From NCBI GenBank assembly GCA_903842755.1, contig CAIMNF010000036.1, positions 1-21,018 on the forward strand: a stretch of DNA of 21,018 nt, written 5' to 3'. Position numbers and translations under genes: made by a program. Under the pieces are notes generated by a model. The model did not search any database. It saw nothing but the letters and a program-made list of their open reading frames with translations, and had not been told where the DNA came from. Positions 14,808 through 21,018 of the stretch are shown piece by piece; position 1 is the first letter of the stretch; each line of letters begins with the position of its first letter. This stretch comes from Oligoflexia bacterium (GTDB lineage: Bacteria; Bdellovibrionota; UBA1018; CAIMNF01).

Positions 14808-16373
14808 TTATCTCCTTTGAAACTCGGGCGATCCCAAGATCAAGCCCACCGCTTTTGCTTCTGCTATCGGACGAACTTGATCATCTGCAATCGTACTTTC
14901 ACCCGCATCGAACTCTTTTAAAATCACTTTTTTAGAAGTCTCGGAAAGCGGAGAGTGGATTAAGCGAGCGGCGATTTGGTGGACCAATTCCAAAGGTGTT
15001 TTTGGAACATGATCGAAATGCGGCAATTGGACGAAGACACCTTCCACCCGGTTTGCAGCAAGTTTCAACCCAAAATTAATTCTTAAAACCAAGGACCCTG
15101 GATTCACCCATGCATTAATTTTATCTGAATATCCCGTCGGAGGCGCGCAGCGATACAGCGGCTCACCCAACTCATTCAAATAGCGACCCACTTCCGATTT
15201 AAAATCTACTTCGCCCCCATTTGCACGAATTGCCGAGACCACATAAAAAAATGGGGATTTTATTTTTGCCTCACGGTTTTCGGCATTCCAAAACTCACGG
15301 CTATTAAAAATAGTCGCATACATTGCCCGCAAGTCACCATCGCTCTCTTTAAACTTTTGTGCGACCTTCTTGACGAGCTCCTCCGGTGGATTGTCCCGAA
15401 TAAAAAATTGGCAAAGTTTTAGTGAAATATGGTGAGCGGTCGCTGGATGACTTGCAATGAGGTCAAAAAACTCTTCCACTTCTTCTTCTCCGCGGTCGGC
15501 GGGAAAAGTATGCCCTAAAATTTTCTTTTCGCCACGGTCGTGCACTTTTTCTTTAAATTTAAAGCTTGGATCGCTAAAATCATCCACGCTCCAACCGGTG
15601 AGAATGCGCGCAGCCTCGGTAACGTCTTTTTGTGTATAGCCGCCGTCTACGCCTAACGTATGAAGCTCCATAATTTCGCGTGCGTAATTTTCATTTACCC
15701 CATCCCGCTTATTGAGGTGATTATCTAGGTAAAATAACATCGCCGGATGTTTGGCCGTAGCCTTTAATAAGTCTTTAAATTTTCCAAACAAGTGGGGTCG
15801 AAGTGCATCTTTTTCGTAAGGAGTGACCAGCCAGCGGTCTTGCCCTTTGGTGAGATCTACATTGAAATGGTTATACCAAAAATCGAACAACACTTCTTCG
15901 AGCTGATGATGTCCTTCCACCGCACGAATGAGTCGCGCGGAAACGAGTTCCTCTTCCACTTTTTCAAGGAGATGGTCATCTCCTGTTTTCTTTCGAAATT
16001 CTTTTCGCACGTTTTCGTCTTTATTAAAAAGATCAGGATTAATCCCCGCTTTTTTGGCAAGCTCGTTCAAATAGTCGTAGTTTTCTTTGAGTTGCTCCAT
16101 ACTCATGTGAATACTTTTTAAGCGACTGAGCCTCAGTTCCACTTGCGGATCATTAAACTTTTCAGGATGCAATTGTTCTTCGATCCATTGATGAATTGCT
16201 TTTTGGCCACCGGCCGCAAGTTTTTCTACGTCGCCTGGCCTTGGGCCAAATGCAAGTCGCTGATAAATGTGTGCTGCGTGGTCTAGGTCTTCGTTTTTTT
16301 CGGCCCAAGCCACGCAAGAAAAAAGGTAACCCATTAAACAGCAAGCCAGGAGTTTGCTCCAACGATTGTCCAT
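14808..16373 (-). CDS. DUF1800 family protein, Sec signal (521 aa)
   Basis: Residues 1-24 form a Sec signal peptide (ending C-V-A-W-A). Family signatures follow in order: Y-Q-R-L-A-F-G-P-R-P-G-D (about 37-48), F-W-Y-N-H-F-N-V-D (about 165), N-E-N-Y-A-R-E-I-M-E-L-H-T-L-G-V, a G-G-Y-T-Q-K-D-V-T-E-A-A-R-I-L-T-G-W block, K-I-L-G-H-T-F-P, and a C-terminal P-P-T-G-Y. Length is normal for DUF1800. The biochemical role is unknown; the family is almost always next to DUF1501, as here, and the pair is thought to work together outside the cytoplasm. ATG 16373 has no Shine-Dalgarno sequence; a good promoter starts transcription only about 5 bases upstream. The DUF1501 partner is exported by Tat, this one by Sec. 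Confidence 0.92.
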   Translation of the reverse strand: MDNRWSKLLACCLMGYLFSCVAWAEKNEDLDHAAHIYQRLAFGPRPGDVEKLAAGGQKAIHQWIEEQLHPEKFNDPQVELRLSRLKSIHMSMEQLKENYDYLNELAKKAGINPDLFNKDENVRKEFRKKTGDDHLLEKVEEELVSARLIRAVEGHHQLEEVLFDFWYNHFNVDLTKGQDRWLVTPYEKDALRPHLFGKFKDLLKATAKHPAMLFYLDNHLNKRDGVNENYAREIMELHTLGVDGGYTQKDVTEAARILTGWSVDDFSDPSFKFKEKVHDRGEKKILGHTFPADRGEEEVEEFFDLIASHPATAHHISLKLCQFFIRDNPPEELVKKVAQKFKESDGDLRAMYATIFNSREFWNAENREAKIKSPFFYVVSAIRANGGEVDFKSEVGRYLNELGEPLYRCAPPTGYSDKINAWVNPGSLVLRINFGLKLAANRVEGVFVQLPHFDHVPKTPLELVHQIAARLIHSPLSETSKKVILKEFDAGESTIADDQVRPIAEAKAVGLILGSPEFQRR

Positions 16374-16384
16374 TCTACAAATTT

Positions 16385-16413
16385 ATCATATCCATTCCGC
16401 GTTCTCTGCTCAA
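16385..16413 (-). promoter_or_regulatory. Sigma-70-type promoter giving a near-leaderless DUF1800 start
   Basis: On the minus strand TTGAGC (16408-16413) and TATGAT (16385-16390, 5 of 6 to consensus) are 17 bases apart. RNA would start about 16378, only about 5 bases before the ATG at 16373, with no room for a ribosome-binding site. Confidence 0.55.
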
Positions 16414-16578
16414 GAAATCGACCTCATGCGCGTACATTACGTAAATTTAATTTAAAAATTGAAGGCAGGTTTTTGACTCTATTTCGGTCAGGGTTTTGAC
16501 ACTTAAAACTACAAAATAAGCTCATCATCACCATAGGTTACGGAGATAAATTTTTTTTAAATTTGTTGATTTTTTTAC

Positions 16579-16605
16579 TCAATAAATAAAATACCCGACC
16601 GATAA
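16579..16605 (+). promoter_or_regulatory. Sigma-28 (FliA)-type flagellin promoter
   Basis: ACCGATAA (16598-16605) matches the sigma-28 -10 consensus GCCGATAA at 7 of 8 bases. TCAA (16579-16582) sits 15 bases upstream, the normal sigma-28 spacing, matching TAAA at 3 of 4. RNA would start near 16612, about 52 bases before the flagellin ATG. Confidence 0.75.
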
Positions 16606-16619
16606 ACTCAATGTAAGGT

Positions 16620-16640
16620 AGTTGATCGTGGTGATCAACT
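16620..16640 (+). promoter_or_regulatory. Hairpin in the flagellin mRNA leader
   Basis: AGTTGATC and GATCAACT form a perfect 8-bp stem around a 5-base loop, GTGGT, in the predicted 5' untranslated region. It ends 8 bases before the AAAGGGAG ribosome-binding site. It could protect the mRNA 5' end or bind a regulator such as CsrA, though there is no GGA in the loop. Function is inference. Confidence 0.45.
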
Positions 16641-16663
16641 TAAATAAAAGGGAGAATACGAAT

Positions 16664-17497
16664 ATGGGTCTACGAATTAATACAAACATACAATCACTGA
16701 TTGCTCAGAGAAATTTGGGCATTAACAATGAAGCGCAAAAAAGTGCGTTACAGAAGATTTCATCCGGAACACGAATTGCTCGCGCAGCAGATGACTCTGC
16801 CGGGTTAGCAATTTCGGAAAAGATGCGTGCGGACATTCGTTCTACGCGCCAAGCAATCCGCAATGCGAATGACGGAATCTCGATGGTGCAAGTTGCAGAA
16901 GGGGGCATGAACGAGGTATCCAACATTCTTGTCCGCTTTAGAGAACTTTCCATCCAAGCTGCTTCCGATACGATCGGCGATAAGGAAAGAACATTTATCG
17001 ACAAAGAAATGGGCCAACTTCGCAGCGAAATTGGTCGGATTGCCGCTTCTACCGAGTTTAATAGCCGTAAATTACTTGCCGGCGAAGGCGACAAACTTGA
17101 AATCCAAGTCGGCTTAAATAATTCACCAGAAAACGATCGGTTTACCTACGATGCGCAAAAGCTTTCGCTTAAATTAGACGCCTTGGGAATCGAAGACTTA
17201 AATACACTGACCAAAGAGTCTGCTCAAATGAACTTAGGGAAAATCGATAATGCGATCAAGATTCTTTCCGAAAACCGTTCTGAAGTGGGCGCATTGCAAA
17301 ATCGACTCACCTCTTCGGTCAATAACTTACAAATCTATGACGAAAATTTATCTTCTGCACGAAGCCGGATTTTTGATGTGGATGTAGCAACGGAAACTTC
17401 CGAACTCACCAAGAGCAACATTCTTTCACAAGCAGGTGTTGCCGTGTTGAGCCAAGCGAACCAAAACGCGACCTCTGCGTTAAAACTTTTAGGATAA
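16664..17497 (+). CDS. fliC: Flagellin (277 aa)
   Basis: Filament subunit of the flagellum, secreted by the flagellar type III system. The ATG at 16664 follows AAAGGGAG by about 9 bases and gives the standard N-terminus M-G-L-R-I-N-T-N; an in-frame start at 16622 would add 14 non-homologous residues. The N-terminal D0/D1 region has S-S-G-T-R-I-A-R-A-A-D-D-S-A-G-L-A-I-S, and the C-terminus ends I-L-S-Q-A-G-V-A-V-L-S-Q-A-N-Q-N. At 277 residues it has only a small central part, so D2/D3 are lacking, as in Bdellovibrio-type flagellins. It is alone, not next to other flagellar genes, and has its own sigma-28 promoter and terminator, so it is a late-class monocistronic gene. Confidence 0.96.
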   Translation: MGLRINTNIQSLIAQRNLGINNEAQKSALQKISSGTRIARAADDSAGLAISEKMRADIRSTRQAIRNANDGISMVQVAEGGMNEVSNILVRFRELSIQAASDTIGDKERTFIDKEMGQLRSEIGRIAASTEFNSRKLLAGEGDKLEIQVGLNNSPENDRFTYDAQKLSLKLDALGIEDLNTLTKESAQMNLGKIDNAIKILSENRSEVGALQNRLTSSVNNLQIYDENLSSARSRIFDVDVATETSELTKSNILSQAGVAVLSQANQNATSALKLLG

Positions 17498-17515
17498 ATT
17501 GTTCGTGACCTAAAA

Positions 17516-17571
17516 AACGGGTGACCGCAGTTTAACCTTACAAAAACCCACTGCGGCACCCGTTTATTTTT
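17516..17571 (+). terminator. Rho-independent terminator of the flagellin gene
   Basis: AACGGGTG-a-CCGCAGT (17516-17531) pairs with ACTGCGG-CACCCGTT (17550-17564), a 15-bp stem with a single bulged A, followed by TTTATTTTT. It starts 18 bases after the flagellin stop and separates it from the two-component operon. Confidence 0.92.
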
Positions 17572-17633
17572 CAAAAAGGGTTTTTAAAAAATGCTTCGCC
17601 TTCCCCCCCAAACTATGGCAGAGTCCTGCTGCC

Positions 17634-18323
17634 ATGAAGAGTAACCATCGTGTCCTCTGGGTAGAAGACGATCATTTGATCGCAAAATCACTTAAAATGG
17701 GGCTCCCCTATCAGGGGATTGACGTGGCCGTCTGTAAAAGCTACCGCGATGGCCTTGAACAATTTAAAACTCAGCCCTTTGATGCCGTACTTTTAGACAT
17801 CAACCTTCCCGACGGGAACGGTATTGACCTCTGCTCCGAGATTCGCAAGGTCAATCCTGCCATCCCCATCTTATTGGTCACCGCAAAAACAGACGAGGCC
17901 ACCGCAGTGGCTGGCTTTGAAAAAGGTGCCGACGATTACGTCCGAAAGCCGTTTGGCTTACTTGAAGTGGCGAGTCGAATCAAAAAATTAATTGAAAAGT
18001 CATCCAAAGTTTCTGCAATCGTCTCGTATGGAACACTTAAAATGGATCCCTTAAAACGGCAAGTATGGATCCATTACCAGGAAATTCACTTGGGCAATCG
18101 GGAATTCGAAATTTTATGGTTATTGATTAATCGCCCCGGTGAGCCCATCACTCGGAGTGATATTCTAGGGGCTCTCCATAAAGACCAAGGCATCAACGAT
18201 CGCACCGTCGATTCCCATTTAAGTCATCTGCGTAAAAAAATTAAGGAAGCCCAACCCGCCACACTACAAATCGTTCCGGTTTATGGAGTGGGCTACAAAC
18301 TCGAAAAAATTGCACCCCAATGA
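17634..18323 (+). CDS. OmpR/PhoB-family response regulator (229 aa)
   Basis: Residues about 6-120 are a receiver domain with acidic pocket E11-D12-D13, phosphoacceptor D55, T83, Y102 and K105; all key residues are present. Residues about 130-225 are a winged-helix DNA-binding domain with the L-x-x-R-E-F-E-I-L-W-L-L segment, D-R-T-V-D-S-H-L-S-H-L-R-K-K-I and V-Y-G-V-G-Y-K-L. It would bind DNA as a dimer after phosphorylation by the kinase encoded just downstream. ATG 17634 has only a weak AGAG ahead of it; the 5' leader has a small hairpin, TGGCAG / CTGCCA at 17616-17634, whose 3' arm reaches the start codon. Its stop overlaps the kinase ATG by 4 bases (ATGA). Target genes cannot be read from sequence. 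Confidence 0.95.
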   Translation: MKSNHRVLWVEDDHLIAKSLKMGLPYQGIDVAVCKSYRDGLEQFKTQPFDAVLLDINLPDGNGIDLCSEIRKVNPAIPILLVTAKTDEATAVAGFEKGADDYVRKPFGLLEVASRIKKLIEKSSKVSAIVSYGTLKMDPLKRQVWIHYQEIHLGNREFEILWLLINRPGEPITRSDILGALHKDQGINDRTVDSHLSHLRKKIKEAQPATLQIVPVYGVGYKLEKIAPQ

Positions 18324-19708
18324 ACTCTTTTAGGAAATGGTCCCGCTGGTTAGGATTTGGCTTGGCCATCACATTATTTTTGGCCTTCATCTCTTTCGTT
18401 ACCGTTCGATCAATGGCCAAAGCTGCGGGAAGCGATGCCACCAGTCACTCACTCACGTTTATGATTCAGTCTGTGGAAAAAATAAACTTCCATGAAACCT
18501 TACAAGACTACCAGCAACGAGAAGGCCGCAACTCTGACTTATGGGTTCTGAGCAAAGAGGGAGCAGTGGTCGACACCAGCTCCCGCGCTAAAAAAGTTCC
18601 ATTTAATTTTAGCCAAATAGACCTTCCCGAAGCCGTCCACGAAGCGCATTTCCACTACCCATGGTTTAGTGTCAATCCGGATTACGGTATCGTGAGATTG
18701 AACTCAACACCAGACCGATTCCTACTCATCGAATACCGGCACCTGCATCCTCTGCGCGGTTTTTTTTCGGTGGAGCTTGCATTGTTTTTCTTTTTGACTG
18801 CATTTACGTCACTTTCTGCAGTCGGATTCACCTATTTTTACTTAAAACGAAAATCAATGGAAGCGCGCACCGTTCTCGCTCGTCTTGAAAAAGGCGACCT
18901 TGCAGCCCGTTTTGAAATTAAACGCGTGGGTGAAATTGGCAGCCTAATGACCGATTTTAACCGAATGGCTGCAGAAATTGAACGTTTAGTCCAACAGGTT
19001 CAAAAGACCGAATCCGCACGTAAAAACTTATTAGAACAACTCGCGCACGATATGCGCACGCCGTTGACGAGTGTGAGAACTTCAATCGAAACGCTTAGCG
19101 ATCATTATGACGAACTCCCTCCTCAAGATCGCACAGAGTTTTTCTCCATGATTCGTGCAGAGCTTGCTTATTTTGTTGGCCTCGTCGAAGACCTTCTTTT
19201 TGTGGCAAACCTCGACGAACCCCGCTACAAAAAATCAACAGAGCAAATTGACCTAGCAAGCCTCATTCACGACGAACTAAAACAACGTTCCACCAATCCA
19301 AGACTTGATCATTTGAATTGGCAAGCGCATTTAAATTTAAATGCTACAAAAGCTGCCACCGTATCGGGCGATTCCGTACTCATCCACCGAATGATCCGAA
19401 ACGCGCTTGAAAATGCCGCCAAATATACGAAAGACGAAGTAAAACTCAATTTAATCGTCGAGCAATCCCAAATCAAACTCTTCATCGAAGATAACGGCCC
19501 AGGCATTACTCCAGAAGCGCAAGCACAATTTGGCACAAACCTACAAAACCGAAGTTCAGCATTTGATGTCGATCCGCAGATTTCCTTAGGGCTGGGCTCA
19601 GTGATCATGAAATCCATTGCAGATTTGCATGGGGGAACGCTCGAAGTCGGAGCACGTACACCGGAGCCTGGAACTCGGTTAACCATTACACTCCCACAAT
19701 CAACTTGA
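18320..19708 (+). CDS. Membrane sensor histidine kinase (462 aa)
   Basis: Partner of the response regulator, overlapping it by 4 bases. Domains: TM1 about 11-30; periplasmic sensor about 31-147 (no known fold recognised); TM2 about 148-175; HAMP about 177-228; HisKA with phospho-acceptor H243 in L-A-H-D-M-R-T-P-L-T-S-V; and HATPase_c with N-box N361-A-L-E-N365, G1 D391-N-G-P-G-I and G2 L-G-L-G (about 423-426). All catalytic motifs are intact. The kinase would autophosphorylate and transfer phosphate to D55 of the regulator in response to an envelope signal. The sensor domain has many aromatic and His residues, including H-E-A-H-F-H-Y at 107-113, so metal or pH sensing is possible but unproven. 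Confidence 0.95.
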   Translation: MNSFRKWSRWLGFGLAITLFLAFISFVTVRSMAKAAGSDATSHSLTFMIQSVEKINFHETLQDYQQREGRNSDLWVLSKEGAVVDTSSRAKKVPFNFSQIDLPEAVHEAHFHYPWFSVNPDYGIVRLNSTPDRFLLIEYRHLHPLRGFFSVELALFFFLTAFTSLSAVGFTYFYLKRKSMEARTVLARLEKGDLAARFEIKRVGEIGSLMTDFNRMAAEIERLVQQVQKTESARKNLLEQLAHDMRTPLTSVRTSIETLSDHYDELPPQDRTEFFSMIRAELAYFVGLVEDLLFVANLDEPRYKKSTEQIDLASLIHDELKQRSTNPRLDHLNWQAHLNLNATKAATVSGDSVLIHRMIRNALENAAKYTKDEVKLNLIVEQSQIKLFIEDNGPGITPEAQAQFGTNLQNRSSAFDVDPQISLGLGSVIMKSIADLHGGTLEVGARTPEPGTRLTITLPQST

Positions 19709-19742
19709 ACTCCCGCTATTTTTCTTGCATGATTTAGGGCAC

Positions 19743-20267
19743 ATGAGCGCTGCCGAACACCTGCGAGTAAAATTAAAAAAAGACCTTGGCGAAGAGTTTA
19801 TTCACCCGGATTTGGCGCGGACTTATGCGCAATCGTATTTTGGAAGTAGTAAACCCTTGGATGCTTCAATGGGCGGCTGGATTTATAAAACCTTAGGTGA
19901 AAAAATTTTTGCAGAAGCAGGTTTTTATACCGTAGCGACTTTTGTCGAAAAAAATGGAATCCACGCGCTTCCGACTTTAGCCAGACTGCGTTTTGCGGAT
20001 TGGCTGACCGATGAAAAGGATTTTGAAACCTCGGCCGAATTTCTATCCGTTCCTGTTTTGGAACAAGAACAAAACGAACGTGCCCATCAGGAGTTTTTAC
20101 TTGGAAAACTTCAATTTCGGCAAAAAAAATATGTGGCTGCAGTCCAGCACTTCAAGTCGTTACTGGAACTAGCAAACCAACTCTCGGATCAAAACCCTTC
20201 AAAATCCGATTGGGCCGAAAAGGCAATGATGTCCATCCGTGTAGTTGAGCCGCTAATCAAAAAATGA
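19743..20267 (+). CDS. Helical cytoplasmic protein of unknown function (174 aa)
   Basis: The ATG at 19743 is chosen over an upstream in-frame TTG (19725) that has no ribosome-binding site; AGGG ahead of the ATG is only 3 bases away, so initiation is weak or coupled to the kinase gene 34 bases upstream. The protein is soluble with no signal peptide or Cys. It is predicted all-helical: Y-A-Q-S-Y-F-G-S-S near residue 30, a Phe/Ala-rich middle, and a C-terminal part (about residues 100-150) with a TPR-like look (G-K-L-Q-F-R-Q-K-K-Y-V-A-A-V-Q-H-F). I recognise no family. Its stop overlaps the next gene by 4 bases, placing it inside the same operon as the two-component pair. Confidence 0.7.
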   Translation: MSAAEHLRVKLKKDLGEEFIHPDLARTYAQSYFGSSKPLDASMGGWIYKTLGEKIFAEAGFYTVATFVEKNGIHALPTLARLRFADWLTDEKDFETSAEFLSVPVLEQEQNERAHQEFLLGKLQFRQKKYVAAVQHFKSLLELANQLSDQNPSKSDWAEKAMMSIRVVEPLIKK

Positions 20268-20911
20268 AACTTTTGTTACCCAGCGAATGGCTAATCGTTG
20301 TTTTCTTGACCATTCACGGGGTGGCGATCGCCCTTTCTAAACATACGTCGCCCCTTGATTTTGCGCCTTTCGCCGCTTATCCATGGAAGGCTTTTTCCAT
20401 CTTATTCATTGCTACATTGTTCTTAAAGCTAAAACGCGAAAAAGCGCAAAACAGTTTATACTCCGTGCGACGGGCTCTGCCGTTTTTTGCAATTACTCTT
20501 CTTTACCCGCTCGTCCCAGCGACCATTAAAGCATTGGGCCTAAATGACCAAGATGCAGCTTTGCACCAAATCGATCTTTTTCTATTTGGGGGGACCGATC
20601 CCCTGCTATTCCTGCAACGTCTGATTTGCAATCCCCTTTCGGAATGGTTTGCCCTTTCGTACAGCATGTACGGCGTTTTGCTGATTGGTTTATTTTTTAG
20701 TTTATTTCTGCGTTCGGATCAAAAGCCATTTGACCGATTTGCGTTTCAAGCAACGTTTACATTGGGTGTGGGTTACTGCCTTTATGCTCTCGTTCCGGCG
20801 ATCGGCCCCCAATACGTTGTTCATTACTCCATCCCCATTGACCTAAAATACATCAAAGACTTCAAAGAAATGACCATGGTATGCTGTCCGCGCACGGGTG
20901 ACACAGTTTGA
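20264..20911 (+). CDS. PAP2_3 / Aur1-type membrane protein, truncated (possible pseudogene)
   Basis: ATG 20264 overlaps the previous stop (ATGA). The 215-residue frame has about five membrane segments and the features of inositolphosphotransferase-like PAP2_3 proteins: D-x-x-L-F-G-G-x-D near residue 105, then Y-A-L-V-P-A-I-G-P-Q-Y near 175. In this family the catalytic F-P-S-L-H-x-A and later His motifs come after G-P-x-Y; here the frame instead runs into unrelated sequence (C-C-P-R-T-G-D-T-V) and stops at 20911. The break falls at about 20882, where the base composition and coding pattern change. Most likely an insertion removed the C-terminal catalytic half, so the product is probably inactive in lipid phosphatase or phosphotransferase chemistry. 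Confidence 0.75.
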   Translation: MKLLLPSEWLIVVFLTIHGVAIALSKHTSPLDFAPFAAYPWKAFSILFIATLFLKLKREKAQNSLYSVRRALPFFAITLLYPLVPATIKALGLNDQDAALHQIDLFLFGGTDPLLFLQRLICNPLSEWFALSYSMYGVLLIGLFFSLFLRSDQKPFDRFAFQATFTLGVGYCLYALVPAIGPQYVVHYSIPIDLKYIKDFKEMTMVCCPRTGDTV

Positions 20912-21018
20912 GGTTTTAATTTAGATAAGTTCCTGTGAACCGTTCAGAACCTCTTGAGTCCAGTGTTTTCTTCTCTTATCTCGAGTAAATTGTCTAGCCT
21001 CCTTTCTACGTTGCGAGA
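20885..21018. mobile_element. Possible insertion-sequence edge (incomplete)
   Basis: The sequence beginning TGTCCGCGCACGGGTGACAC (20885) interrupts the PAP2_3 frame and looks unlike the preceding gene. A TGT start and a subterminal GGTGACAC resemble the ends of IS481- or IS21-type elements. On the minus strand a frame is open from the window edge to a TAA at 20921-20923 (at least 31 residues, Arg/Lys-rich) and could be the end of a transposase gene. The other end and any target duplication are outside the window, so the family cannot be fixed. Confidence 0.35.

Overview
The window reads like a chromosomal segment of a free-living, motile, Gram-negative bacterium of moderate GC content. A lipobox lipoprotein, several Sec signal peptides, one Tat-type signal and a likely outer-membrane beta-barrel protein point to a diderm cell. 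A short flagellin beginning MGLRINTN, which resembles Bdellovibrio-type flagellins, and the mix of secreted proteins of unknown function make a Bdellovibrionota-like or other former deltaproteobacterial origin the best guess. That assignment is inference, because no rRNA or tRNA is present.

Layout from left to right. Positions 1-1597 (minus) hold a partial secreted protein of unknown family, preceded by a terminator at 1663-1688. Positions 1724-6418 (minus) hold a 1564-residue exported protein with an alpha-helical N-terminal region, Ig-like domains and eight He_PIG-type repeats. From 6769 to 11135 the plus strand carries a small secreted protein, a translationally coupled MFS exporter / YfcF-like glutathione transferase pair, and a pair made of a probable outer-membrane protein and a CPBP-family intramembrane protease. 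A polyproline secreted protein (11132-11593, minus) converges on the protease gene, the two genes sharing the four bases CTAG as their stops. A PaiA-like acetyltransferase (minus) and an Ig-like lipoprotein (plus) then diverge from a 74-base spacer. Positions 13563-16373 (minus) hold the DUF1800/DUF1501 couple. A flagellin with a sigma-28-type promoter and a strong terminator follows (16579-17571). The right side is a likely operon: OmpR-type response regulator, histidine kinase, unknown helical protein, and a PAP2_3-type membrane protein that stops before its catalytic motifs, probably cut by a mobile element whose edge runs to the window end.

Two expression patterns stand out. Three genes (1597 minus, 12286 plus, 16373 minus) have a good -35/-10 pair placed so that transcription would start at or just before the ATG, suggesting leaderless mRNAs. 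Three other genes (9256 plus, 10095 plus, 11593 minus) appear to use TTG starts behind strong Shine-Dalgarno sequences.

I found no convincing new defence or mobile system. The least explained parts are the CPBP protease / outer-membrane protein pair with its convergent polyproline gene, the giant Ig-repeat protein, and the DUF1800/DUF1501 couple with mixed Sec/Tat export. No tRNA, rRNA or CRISPR array was seen.
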